Shown piece by piece: positions 11,229-19,703 of a stretch of 64,000 nt of DNA. Source of the DNA: Paenibacillus illinoisensis NBRC 15959 (GTDB taxonomy: Bacteria > Bacillota > Bacilli > Paenibacillales > Paenibacillaceae). The stretch is taken from assembly GCF_004000925.1 (NCBI RefSeq), contig NZ_BIME01000007.1, positions 1-64,000 of the forward strand, given 5' to 3'. Position numbers and translations under genes: made by a program. Every line of letters starts with the position of its first letter. Position 1 is the stretch's first letter. The notes below the pieces were generated by a model, which ran no database searches, was not told where the DNA came from, and saw only the letters and a list, made by a program, of their open reading frames with translations.

Positions 11229-11257
11229 AATGTATGAAGTCGAATTATGTAATATTG
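11229..11257 (-). promoter_or_regulatory. Putative sigma-E (mother-cell) promoter of spoVB
   Basis: On the minus strand CAATATT (11257-11251) is followed after 14 bases by CATACATT (11236-11229). This closely matches the sigma-E pattern (ATATT, 13-15 bases, CATACA). The leader to the spoVB start would be about 140 bases. B. subtilis spoVB is sigma-E dependent. Confidence 0.6.
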
Positions 11258-11301
11258 ATGCCGCATAAAGGCTTGTGCGTAAGAAGGGAGGCGCTCCCCG
11301 C

Positions 11302-11550
11302 TTGGAAGAAATGAACGATATGGAGCTGGAAGAATCCATTGAGATGTTATGTCGCAGCAAGGCGGAGGAATTAAGGCTCGTCGGGTACGAATATGTGACC
11401 AGCAAAGATGTCTGGAATTGCGTTAGTCATAAATATGAAAAACAGGGCATTCCACCGCTTCACCAATTGGTGAACGACATTTTGTCACTGAAAGCAACAA
11501 GCTTTATGAACTTTATGACCGTTTCTGCATACCGGGGGTCCTCTTTCTAA
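11302..11550 (+). CDS. comN: ComN-like post-transcriptional regulator
   Basis: ComN of B. subtilis controls comE mRNA and helps localise it to septa and poles through DivIVA. The 82-aa product contains the family core with KAEELRLVGYEYVTSKDVW and LHQLVNDILSLKATSFMNF. TTG 11302 follows AGGGAGG at 11285-11291; GTG 11275 is a longer alternative. The location between spoVB and secD is the same as in Bacillus. Confidence 0.8.
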   Translation: MEEMNDMELEESIEMLCRSKAEELRLVGYEYVTSKDVWNCVSHKYEKQGIPPLHQLVNDILSLKATSFMNFMTVSAYRGSSF

Positions 11551-11641
11551 CGAAAGGGATCTTTTTGTGTTGGAAATTGACTGCTTTTTACGGCATCGCT
11601 ATAATAGGAATATTGAGAATGAAGGGGGATCTAGGAACGGC

Positions 11642-12892
11642 ATGAAGAGAATTGTCAGTTTCATTCTGGTCGTGCTTGTGACCACAGGAGTCATGTTGGG
11701 CACAAGTCCGGGCCTGCTCAAAAATATTCGCTTGGGCCTCGATTTAAAGGGAGGCTACGAGATCTTATATGAAGCAGAGCCGCTGGAACAAGGGCAGCAA
11801 GTTACCAAAGCCTCTTTGGTACAAACTGCAAGAAGTCTGGAGAGCCGTGCCAATGCGCTCGGAACAAGCGAGCCGGAAGTAACCACAGAAGGAACCAACC
11901 GGATTCGTTTGAAATTGGCTGGTGTTACAGACGAGGAAGAAGTTAGAGCCAAAATGAAAGAACCTGCCGTCCTGACTTTCCGTAGTAAAGGAGAGAATGA
12001 CAAGGAAGGCGAGTATACGAAGATTGAGCTTCGAGGAAACGAATTTGTTGAGAACGGTGCAAAGGTGACTTTCAATCAGCTGAATGAACCAATGATCGAT
12101 ATCCAGGTCAAAGATAAAGCGAAGTTCTCGGAAGTTACCAAACGTCTCATCGGACAACCTCTTGCCATCTATCTGGATGATCAGCTGCTCTCTGCCCCAA
12201 CCGTACAACAGCAATTGACTGATGGTTCGGCACAGATTACTGGTAATTACACACGTGAGGAAGCGAATCAGCTGCGTGACACCATTAACCTGGGTGCACT
12301 TCCTCTGAAACTTACAGAGAAATACTCGCAAAGCGTTGGAGCAACGCTGGGTAAATTGTCTCTCGACCAAACGATTAAAGCGGGCTTGATCGGTTCCGTT
12401 ATTATTTTAGTGTTCATGATTGGTCTGTACCGCATACCGGGGATCATTGCAAGCTTTGCCTTGATTACACATACGTGGCTGGTACTTGCGATCTTCTATA
12501 TGGGAGAATTTGTGCTTACCCTTCCGGGTATTGCAGCATTTATCCTGGGTATAGGGATGGCGGTTGACGCCAACATCATTACGTACGAGCGGATTAAGGA
12601 AGAAATGCGGAGTGGTAAATCGATTCTGTCGTCAGTTAAGGCAGGAAGCAAGCATTCCTTCCGTACCATTATCGACTCCAATATCACAACCATCATTGCT
12701 GCGGCCGTTATGTTTTTCCTGGGTACAGGCGCAGTCAAAGGTTTCGCGCTCGTGCTGATTTTTGACATCGTCACCAGCATTATCACGAATATTTTCTTCT
12801 CCCGCTTCCTGTTGACCCTGCTTGTGCGGGCTAACGTGTTGAAGAAGCCTAAGTACTTCGGAGTGAAGGAGAGTGAAATTCGTGCGCTTTAA
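11642..12892 (+). CDS. secD: Protein translocase subunit SecD
   Basis: SecD with SecF uses the proton-motive force to pull secreted proteins across the membrane. The 416-aa protein has an N-terminal helix, the GLDLKGGYEILYE motif of the first periplasmic domain, and the RND-like membrane domain with GLIGSVIILVFMI, GIGMAVDANIITYERIKEE and FFLGTGAVKGFAL. ATG 11642 is preceded by AGGA. secF follows with an 11-base overlap. B. subtilis has a fused SecDF, so the split form is informative for taxonomy. Confidence 0.95.
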   Translation: MKRIVSFILVVLVTTGVMLGTSPGLLKNIRLGLDLKGGYEILYEAEPLEQGQQVTKASLVQTARSLESRANALGTSEPEVTTEGTNRIRLKLAGVTDEEEVRAKMKEPAVLTFRSKGENDKEGEYTKIELRGNEFVENGAKVTFNQLNEPMIDIQVKDKAKFSEVTKRLIGQPLAIYLDDQLLSAPTVQQQLTDGSAQITGNYTREEANQLRDTINLGALPLKLTEKYSQSVGATLGKLSLDQTIKAGLIGSVIILVFMIGLYRIPGIIASFALITHTWLVLAIFYMGEFVLTLPGIAAFILGIGMAVDANIITYERIKEEMRSGKSILSSVKAGSKHSFRTIIDSNITTIIAAAVMFFLGTGAVKGFALVLIFDIVTSIITNIFFSRFLLTLLVRANVLKKPKYFGVKESEIRAL

Positions 12893-13790
12893 TTGGAACT
12901 ATGATTATATTAAAGGCAGTAAAATTGCCTATACGTTCTCCATTATTTTGACTTTGGCAGGAATTATCAGTTTGTTCTCCCTTGGATTAAATTATGCGGT
13001 TGATTTCCGCTCAGGTTCGAATGTGGACATTACCGTTTCCAAGGCAATTACTTCAGAACAAATTACTCCGATTATCGAAGACATTGGTGTCAATGAAGGC
13101 GATGTAAATATTACGCCAGGTGCCGACCGAGTTAACGTTCGTTTCTCCAACGTATTGGATGAGACACAAGAGAGCAAGTTCAAAGAGGAGTTCACCAAGC
13201 TGGACCCGGAAGCTTCTTATGAAGTCAATACCGTAGACCCGGAAATGGCCAAAGAACTCGAACGTAACGCTATCTATGCGGTCCTTATCGCAAGTATCGG
13301 GATCATGATCTATGTTGCAATCCGTTTCGAGTGGCGTTTTGGACTGGCAGCCGTTATTGCGCTCTTCCATGATGCATTTGTCGTCATTAGTGTGTTCTCC
13401 ATCTTCCGTTTGGAAGTGGATCTGACCTTTATTACCGCTGTATTGACGATTGTCGGTTTCTCCATTAACGATACCATTGTTATTTTTGACCGTATTCGGG
13501 AGAACCTGCGTTTCGCCAAGAAAACAACAAAAGCCGACTTGCGTGAAGTGGTAAACCGCAGTTTGGCTCAAACGATGACACGCTCATTGAACACGACATT
13601 TACAGTGTTTGCGGCATCCATCTGTTTGTTTATCTTCGGTGGAGAGTCCATTCGCATGTTCTCGCTTGCGATGGTAATCGGGACACTGTTCGGTGCATAT
13701 TCATCCATCTTCATCGCAGCACCACTATGGCTGGCTCTCAAAGGAAAACAAGTGGACAAGCCGAAAACGGCAGCCAAAGCATCCAACTAA
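12882..13790 (+). CDS. secF: Protein translocase subunit SecF
   Basis: The 302-aa partner of SecD has six membrane helices and the family signatures FSLGLNYAVDFRSGSN, VGFSINDTIVIFDRIREN and RSLNTTFTVFAASICLFIFGG. GTG 12882 fits AAGGAG at 12866-12871 with normal spacing; a GTG at 12873 abuts that site. Its start lies inside the end of secD, implying translational coupling and fixed stoichiometry. Confidence 0.94.
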   Translation: MRFNWNYDYIKGSKIAYTFSIILTLAGIISLFSLGLNYAVDFRSGSNVDITVSKAITSEQITPIIEDIGVNEGDVNITPGADRVNVRFSNVLDETQESKFKEEFTKLDPEASYEVNTVDPEMAKELERNAIYAVLIASIGIMIYVAIRFEWRFGLAAVIALFHDAFVVISVFSIFRLEVDLTFITAVLTIVGFSINDTIVIFDRIRENLRFAKKTTKADLREVVNRSLAQTMTRSLNTTFTVFAASICLFIFGGESIRMFSLAMVIGTLFGAYSSIFIAAPLWLALKGKQVDKPKTAAKASN

Positions 13791-13799
13791 ACATCTTAT

Positions 13800-13833
13800 T
13801 TGCAAGCCGCGTCTGTCAGGCGCGGTTTTGCAA
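13800..13833 (+). terminator. Terminator after secF
   Basis: GCCGCG (13806-13811) pairs with CGCGGT (13821-13826), flanked by TTGCAA on both sides and followed by four T residues. Confidence 0.65.
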
Positions 13834-13863
13834 CTTTACGTACAGGATTAAGGGGGAATTTTC

Positions 13864-14829
13864 ATGACCAGAGAACGTATTCCAGCTGCTCAATCGGCAA
13901 CGTGGAGTGGTATTGCCGGGAATATGGCACTTGCAGTGATTAAGGCTGGCGTCGGTTATATGGCGAACAGCAAATCGCTGCTTGCCGATGGTCTGTATTC
14001 TGCCTCGGAAGCTGCTTCCTCACTGGCAGGTCTCTTCCCCTCGAAGTCTGTACAGGATAGGAATAAAGCTCGCAGGGAGAAGGCCAGAGAGCATTCGCGC
14101 ATGGCGAGGCCCGGGATTACGGTGCTGCTGTCCGTCCTGATCCTTATGGGAGGGCTTCAGATTGCAATCTCTGCTCTGACCGGATTGACCGGGGATGAGC
14201 CTGGCGAATCGGCAAAATACGATCATGCACTTATCGCAGCTTTTGCTGCACTTGCTGTGAAAGAAGCTATTTTCCAATTTCAATATCGATATTACCGCAG
14301 GCGCAATCAGTCGCAGGCACTGTCCTATGCTCAGGAACATCGCCGTGCGCTCTATTGTTCTCTCACCGTACTCGTAGGCATTGCAGGTTCAATGGCTGGT
14401 GAAACGATGGGGATTCATGTTCTGTTGTATATGGACTCAGCCGCTGCACTTATTGCTTCCTGCTTCGTCCTTCATAAGGGTTACCGTATGATTGTAGATA
14501 CCGTCTATGGCTCGCTCGTTCAGGAACTGGAACAGGAAGAGGCCATGGATTTCAAGGAAACGGTACAACGGGTTTATGGTGTTATTACGATTGAACATCT
14601 GACTGCCCGGGAACAGGAACATGCTGTAACCGTTGAATTGGTCATTAGTGTGAATCCGAGAATTTCGGTGCTGGAAGCACAGGAAATTGCCAATCGGGCC
14701 AAGACCTTGCTATTAACCCGGTTTAGTCATGTAAAAGAAGTACAAATCCAGGCTATCCCTTATGATCCGGGATATCCTTACAAATCCAATCATGAACTCC
14801 CCGATCATGAAGCGACATTAATTCAGTAA
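13864..14829 (+). CDS. Cation diffusion facilitator (CDF) family transporter
   Basis: The 321-aa protein has about five to six membrane helices followed by a C-terminal cytoplasmic ferredoxin-like domain (VQRVYGVITIEHLTARE... VTVELVISVNP). This is the CDF layout for divalent metal/proton exchange. The helix-2 motif reads LLADGLYSASEAASSLAG where many members have ADAxHSLSD; a metal-ligand position thus appears changed to Tyr, and the terminal Asp to Glu. The helix-5 acidic motif (YMDSAAALIAS) keeps one Asp. AAGGGGGAA precedes the ATG. Metal specificity cannot be told. Confidence 0.85.
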   Translation: MTRERIPAAQSATWSGIAGNMALAVIKAGVGYMANSKSLLADGLYSASEAASSLAGLFPSKSVQDRNKARREKAREHSRMARPGITVLLSVLILMGGLQIAISALTGLTGDEPGESAKYDHALIAAFAALAVKEAIFQFQYRYYRRRNQSQALSYAQEHRRALYCSLTVLVGIAGSMAGETMGIHVLLYMDSAAALIASCFVLHKGYRMIVDTVYGSLVQELEQEEAMDFKETVQRVYGVITIEHLTAREQEHAVTVELVISVNPRISVLEAQEIANRAKTLLLTRFSHVKEVQIQAIPYDPGYPYKSNHELPDHEATLIQ

Positions 14830-14869
14830 TGAAGCGCGGGTCCCGTAGATCAGGAAAGGAGCGTTATCA

Positions 14870-17278
14870 TTGCTTTATTCGCAATACCGGTGGAACACAC
14901 CGAATATCGATTTGGAGGCGGCTGCGGGACTCTCGCAGGCGCTTTCCGTTTCAGCACTTGTTGGACGTTTGCTGGTTAGCCGGGGAGTCCATAATGAAAC
15001 TGAGGCAGAGCGGTTTCTTCATCCCGATCTGGGGCAGATGCATGATCCTTATCTGCTTCGGGGCATGAAGGAAGCTGTACCCCGTATCCGGCTTGCGCTC
15101 GAGCGTGGTGAACATATTTTAATTTATGGAGATTACGATGCAGATGGTGTGTCCAGTACTTCGCTGATGATCCATTTAATGCGGCATCTTGGGGCATCCT
15201 ATGATATCTACATCCCTCATCGGTCCAATGAAGGTTATGGATTGCACAATCATGCGCTGGACTGGGCTCATCAGCAAGGGGTTACTCTAATTATTACGGT
15301 TGATACAGGAATCAGTGCGGTAGATCAAATTGCATATGCGGCAACACTTGGAATGGAAGTCATCGTAACAGACCATCATGAACCGCCTGAGACTCTTCCA
15401 GAAGCGTTTGCTTTGATTAATCCCAAACTTCCCGATTGTCCCTATCCTTTCAAAGGCTTGGCCGGTGCGGGAGTAGCCTTGAAACTGGCCCAAGCCCTGA
15501 TCGGTGAGGTGCCCGGCGAATGGATGGAGATTGCTGCCATTGGCACCGTCGCCGATCTCATGCCGCTTGAAGGAGAGAATCGGGTTATTGTCAGTTATGG
15601 CGTTGAGTCCATGCGGGGATCACGTCTGCCAGGCATAAGTGCGCTACTTGAGATTAGCGGCGTGGATCAAAGCCAGGTTACATCGGTGAACATTGCCTTT
15701 GCGATGGCTCCCCGTATTAATGCCAGTGGTCGTTTAGATCATGCAGGCAGAGCTGTTTCGCTTCTTACAACCGAGAATCTGGATGAGGCTCATATGCTTG
15801 CAGGCCAACTCGATCTGTTGAATCGGGAACGGCAGCAGGTCGTCGAGGGCATTGTCCAGGAAGCCAGCGCGCAGTTGGAACAAAAAATTCAGCTGCGTTC
15901 CGGCAAAGTTCCCGATGTGATCGTTCTTGCGGGAGAAGGCTGGAATGTGGGGGTTGTGGGCATCGTGGCTTCCAAAATACTGGAACGCTATTATCGTCCG
16001 ACACTCATCTTGGGAATAGACCCTCAGACGGGTGTATGCAAAGGCTCTGCCCGCTCCATTGATGGCCTGGATATCTATGAGGCACTTACCGCTTGTAAAC
16101 ATACAATGGACCACTACGGTGGACATCCGGCAGCAGCAGGCATGACTCTTCATCGGGATCAGCTGGAAGAACTGGAATCGGGGTTGAATGAGTTTGCAGC
16201 CGCCGTTCTGACGGAAGCGGATTTTATGCCTGAGCGACGGGCAGATGACGAGTGTAGAATTAGTGACGTGCCGCTGAAAGTCATTCAGGAAATTGACAGA
16301 CTTCAACCTTTCGGCATGAGCAATCCTTCGCCTCGTTTTGTTTTGAGGAATGTCATGGTAAAAGAAACACGAACGATGGGCCGGGAGAAACGACATCTGA
16401 AACTGGTTCTCGAACAAGACGGCCAGCAGCTCGAAACGGTTGCCTTTGGCAAGGGAGCTTTAGCCGAATTTTTACCTGTGGGTACTCTTATTGATGTAAT
16501 GGGCGAATTGTCCATCAATGAATGGAACGGGATGCGCAAACCGCAATTGATGCTTCAGGACATTCATGTTCCACATGCTCAAGTCTTCGATTTGCGTGGG
16601 AACGCCGATCCACTTAACACGATGAAACAGTTCCTTGATTCACTTGAAGTACATCTAAGGTATACATCTGGCTCAATAGGTGCGATTGTCCGGAAGGATA
16701 TCCATGTTTCTGAGGGAAATTCATTGTATGAACCGTGCCTTTGGGTATATGATAGAAAGGTCGGGTTGTTTCCGTATAATGCTGCTGCGCAGCATTATGG
16801 ACAGGAACAGGTCCGGACGTTATTTGTGTTTGATACGCCGGAAACCCCGGAACAACTTGATGCCATGCTGGCCATGTTCAGCGGAGCCGAGAATATCATC
16901 CTTCTGCACGGATCAGGCAACCGCCGAGATCGCCTTCAGATGCCCTCCAGAGACCTCTTCAAGCGTATTTATATGCTGGTGTCGAAATGGAGAGCTGAAC
17001 CGGTAGAGGAACAAGAGATTACTCCTGTGCTCAGTCGTCAGTGTGGATGTTCGCCGCGTATGATTACCATGATGCTGGATGTGTTTGAAGAGTTATCGTT
17101 CATCACCCGCAAGGATGGCAAAATATCGTTTGTGGATAACCCGCCCAAACGCGATCTGGCCTCGTCCCGTCATTATCAGGCATTGGAAAATATGGCCGAG
17201 ACAGAACAGGTACTGCTGGATGCATCTACACCGCAGCTGACACAATGGATGATATCCCGGATGAAGGGCGTATCTTAG
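14870..17278 (+). CDS. recJ: Single-stranded-DNA-specific exonuclease RecJ
   Basis: RecJ is a 5'-3' ssDNA exonuclease used in recombinational and mismatch repair. The 802-aa protein has the DHH catalytic motifs GDYDADGVSS (about residue 86), DTGIS, TDHHEP (about 168) and GTVADLMPL, then PRINASGRLDHA, the DHHA1 motif GGHPAAAGM (about 418), an OB-fold, and a Firmicute-type C-terminal extension from about 570. TTG 14870 is backed by AAAGGAG at 14855-14861. It lies upstream of apt and rel, as in B. subtilis. Confidence 0.95.
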   Translation: MLYSQYRWNTPNIDLEAAAGLSQALSVSALVGRLLVSRGVHNETEAERFLHPDLGQMHDPYLLRGMKEAVPRIRLALERGEHILIYGDYDADGVSSTSLMIHLMRHLGASYDIYIPHRSNEGYGLHNHALDWAHQQGVTLIITVDTGISAVDQIAYAATLGMEVIVTDHHEPPETLPEAFALINPKLPDCPYPFKGLAGAGVALKLAQALIGEVPGEWMEIAAIGTVADLMPLEGENRVIVSYGVESMRGSRLPGISALLEISGVDQSQVTSVNIAFAMAPRINASGRLDHAGRAVSLLTTENLDEAHMLAGQLDLLNRERQQVVEGIVQEASAQLEQKIQLRSGKVPDVIVLAGEGWNVGVVGIVASKILERYYRPTLILGIDPQTGVCKGSARSIDGLDIYEALTACKHTMDHYGGHPAAAGMTLHRDQLEELESGLNEFAAAVLTEADFMPERRADDECRISDVPLKVIQEIDRLQPFGMSNPSPRFVLRNVMVKETRTMGREKRHLKLVLEQDGQQLETVAFGKGALAEFLPVGTLIDVMGELSINEWNGMRKPQLMLQDIHVPHAQVFDLRGNADPLNTMKQFLDSLEVHLRYTSGSIGAIVRKDIHVSEGNSLYEPCLWVYDRKVGLFPYNAAAQHYGQEQVRTLFVFDTPETPEQLDAMLAMFSGAENIILLHGSGNRRDRLQMPSRDLFKRIYMLVSKWRAEPVEEQEITPVLSRQCGCSPRMITMMLDVFEELSFITRKDGKISFVDNPPKRDLASSRHYQALENMAETEQVLLDASTPQLTQWMISRMKGVS

Positions 17279-17314
17279 ATGGAAGTTGTGTATTTATTTT
17301 AGGAGGAGATTATT

Positions 17315-17827
17315 TTGGATTTTAAAGAGTATATTCGTGTCATTCCTGACTTTCCACAACCGGGAATCAGCTTCAAGGACATTACGACATTGCTGAAGGA
17401 TGGAGAAATGTACCGCAAGGCAATCAATGAGCTGAAAGTAATGGTTTCTGATCTCAAAATTGATGTCATTGCTGGACCTGAAGCACGTGGTTTCGTTGTG
17501 GGCGCCCCTCTGGCATACGCTCTTGGTGTCGGCTTTGCTCCGATTCGCAAAAGTGGAAAACTGCCTGGAGAGACGATTGAAGTAGGTTATGATCTCGAAT
17601 ATGGCAAGGATACACTTGCGATGCATACCGATGCAATTGAAAAAGGACAAAACGTCCTGATTGCTGACGATTTGCTGGCAACGGGTGGAACGATTGCAAC
17701 TTCCGTTAACCTGATTGAACAATTGGGAGGCAAAGTTGTAGGTGCGGCATTCCTGATTGAACTGTCTGACCTGAATGGACGTGCCAAATTGCCGGAGATC
17801 GATGTATTTACGCTGATGAATTACTAA
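17315..17827 (+). CDS. apt: Adenine phosphoribosyltransferase
   Basis: Apt converts adenine and PRPP to AMP. The 170-aa protein shows the N-terminal RVIPDFPQPGISFKDIT, the substrate segment AGPEARGFVVGAPLAYALG and the PRPP-binding loop VLIADDLLATGGT. TTG 17315 is preceded by AGGAGGAG. It follows recJ by 36 bases, likely in one transcript. Confidence 0.96.
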   Translation: MDFKEYIRVIPDFPQPGISFKDITTLLKDGEMYRKAINELKVMVSDLKIDVIAGPEARGFVVGAPLAYALGVGFAPIRKSGKLPGETIEVGYDLEYGKDTLAMHTDAIEKGQNVLIADDLLATGGTIATSVNLIEQLGGKVVGAAFLIELSDLNGRAKLPEIDVFTLMNY

Positions 17828-17909
17828 GATCCCTGCATGCGTGCTGTCTTATCACTTTAAAGTGCATCTCCCGTTTCCCGGGAAATAATATACAGCATTA
17901 ATGATTATT

Positions 17910-17957
17910 AAAAAGCCTGCTTTCTCATTTCCTAAGAATTGAGAGAGCAGGCTTTTT
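17910..17957. terminator. Bidirectional terminator between apt and uraA
   Basis: A 17-bp stem (17911-17927 with 17940-17956, one G-U pair) has A residues on one side and T residues on the other, so it can serve both convergent genes. Confidence 0.85.
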
Positions 17958-18013
17958 GGTATCTATGTTTGTTGGTAACCCGAATGCGGATGATTATGAT
18001 CCGACCAAGGACA

Positions 18014-19330
18014 TTAGTCCGGGGTTTTCTCTGTCAGTGGCTGTTTTTCCGACTGGTCATTAGACCATCCGAGTACTTCGAACAATTTGAATAACAGGCT
18101 CAGCAGGATTCCTACAATAGTAGCCAGTGCCATGCCTTTCAATTGTACTCCATAAATGGATACCTGAGTTCCGCTGAGTCCGATCACAAGTACAAGCGTT
18201 GTCAGCAAGAGGTTCGTTGGTTTGGCAAAGTCTACTTTTTGCTCGACCAGAATACGCAGACCGGATGCGGCAATGACACCGAACAGAAGCAGGGATACAC
18301 CACCCATGACCGGAACCGGAATGTTGGCAACAAGCGCCGAGAATGTTCCTGAAAACGAGAGCACGATCGCTATGATGGCTGCGCCACCAATAACGTAAGT
18401 GGAATAAACTCTTGTAAGTGCCATAACACCGATATTTTCACCATAGGTCGTATTCGGCGTGGATCCAACAAAACCGGACAGGATAGTGGAAACTCCATTT
18501 CCGAGCAGGGAACGATGGAGACCAGGGTCTTTGGAGAGATCCTTGCCCACAATGCTGCTCGTTACGAGCAAATGTCCGATGTGCTCTACAATAACTACGA
18601 GAGCTACGGGCAAAATAGTGAAGATAACGGACCAGTCAAACGTTGGTGTGGTGACCGTTGGCATGGAAATCAAATCAGCACTTGCAATCTTTTCCGTTTC
18701 AATTGCATCCATAAAGTACCCAAGTACATATCCGGATACAATTCCGATCAGAATGTGAATGATTTTGGGGAATCCGCGGAAGGTTACGGCTCCGATTACA
18801 GTGATACCGAGAGTTACCATGGATAAAATAATGGGCTTGGCCTGAGGAACCCAGTTGGGGTTGTTCACAGGGTCAGAGTTGATCAGCCCAGCCATGCCTG
18901 CTGCAACAGGCACGAGTTCCAAACCGATCAGGGCTACGATGGCTCCCATGACTGCCGGAGGGAACACAACATTAATCCAGCCTGTCCCGGCATATTTGAT
19001 AATAAGAGCGACAAGACAGAATACAATGCCTGTTATAATAAATGCTCCGAGGGCCATGGAGTAGCCGTTACCCGGATGCGATTCTATAACAACTGTAACG
19101 GGCGCGATAAAAGCAAAGCTGGAACCCAGGTATGCTGGTATTTTTCCTTTGCACATTAATATGTAAAGCAATGTTCCGATACCGTTCATCAACAGGATCA
19201 TGCTTGGATCAACCCCGAACAGGTTGGGTACAAGCACCGTGCTGCCAAACATGGCAAACAAATGCTGCAGACTGAGCAGGGACCCAGATCCTAGTGGCAT
19301 CTTCTGATTAACCTGAATTTCGCGTTGCAA
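18014..19330 (-). CDS. uraA: Uracil permease, NCS2 family (UraA-like)
   Basis: A 438-aa, roughly 14-helix nucleobase:proton symporter. It is strikingly similar to E. coli UraA: LLSLQHLFAMFGSTVLVP, GTLLYILMCKGKIPAYLGSSFAFI, VVIVEHIGHLLVTS (with the conserved uracil-contacting Glu) and GSTPNTTYGENIGVMALTRVYS. TTG 19330 is preferred because an AAAGGAGATG site lies about ten bases upstream. Its promoter is likely at 19473-19501, leaving a leader of about 135 bases. It is convergent with apt, so purine and pyrimidine salvage genes adjoin. Confidence 0.9.
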   Translation of the reverse strand: MQREIQVNQKMPLGSGSLLSLQHLFAMFGSTVLVPNLFGVDPSMILLMNGIGTLLYILMCKGKIPAYLGSSFAFIAPVTVVIESHPGNGYSMALGAFIITGIVFCLVALIIKYAGTGWINVVFPPAVMGAIVALIGLELVPVAAGMAGLINSDPVNNPNWVPQAKPIILSMVTLGITVIGAVTFRGFPKIIHILIGIVSGYVLGYFMDAIETEKIASADLISMPTVTTPTFDWSVIFTILPVALVVIVEHIGHLLVTSSIVGKDLSKDPGLHRSLLGNGVSTILSGFVGSTPNTTYGENIGVMALTRVYSTYVIGGAAIIAIVLSFSGTFSALVANIPVPVMGGVSLLLFGVIAASGLRILVEQKVDFAKPTNLLLTTLVLVIGLSGTQVSIYGVQLKGMALATIVGILLSLLFKLFEVLGWSNDQSEKQPLTEKTPD

Positions 19331-19472
19331 TGAACATTCATCTCCTTTTCCGAAACACAAATCTTCAATAGATTACAGAGTTTCTCTTAATTAAGCAATA
19401 ACATTTTTTGCGATTCGGCTTCGAATGTACGTTTTTTAGCAAATATTGATTCTATTTCGTATATAAATGGCC

Positions 19473-19501
19473 ATAATATTTAAGATAATGGCACGGTTCA
19501 A
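19473..19501 (-). promoter_or_regulatory. Putative sigma-A promoter of uraA
   Basis: On the minus strand TTGAAC (19501-19496) and TATTAT (19478-19473) are separated by exactly 17 bases. Confidence 0.6.
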
Positions 19502-19587
19502 TCCGGTTAAGCGGATTATGGAGACATGGATGGGCCAGTCATAAATTCTTTTAAAAAAATTGGATATATGCTCTTATTCGTCAGCAG

Positions 19588-19616
19588 TTGACGGGAAACG
19601 GGCGAAGCGTCATAAT
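19588..19616 (+). promoter_or_regulatory. Putative sigma-A promoter of rel
   Basis: TTGACG (19588-19593) and CATAAT (19611-19616) have a 17-base spacer; each hexamer differs from consensus by one base. The leader to the ATG at 19704 would be about 80 bases. Confidence 0.7.
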
Positions 19617-19637
19617 TATAGGAAATTACTTTTACGG

Positions 19638-19670
19638 GGAACCTGTGTTGATGCATTTGTCACGGGTTCC
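19638..19670 (+). promoter_or_regulatory. Hairpin in the rel leader, attenuator-like
   Basis: GGAACCTGTG (19638-19647) pairs with CACGGGTTCC (19661-19670) as a 10-bp stem, followed by ATTTTGTAT. It lies between the rel promoter and start codon, so it might attenuate transcription or shield the downstream AAAGGA. Role inferred from position only. Confidence 0.45.
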
Positions 19671-19703
19671 ATTTTGTATAGAAAGGACACGGAACAGATC
19701 AGA

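Noticed and set aside
19331-19472. PyrR-type attenuator or purine riboswitch in the uraA leader
   Set aside because: A leader of about 135 bases exists, but I could not find the PyrR anti-antiterminator loop, a purine aptamer or a T-tailed terminator.
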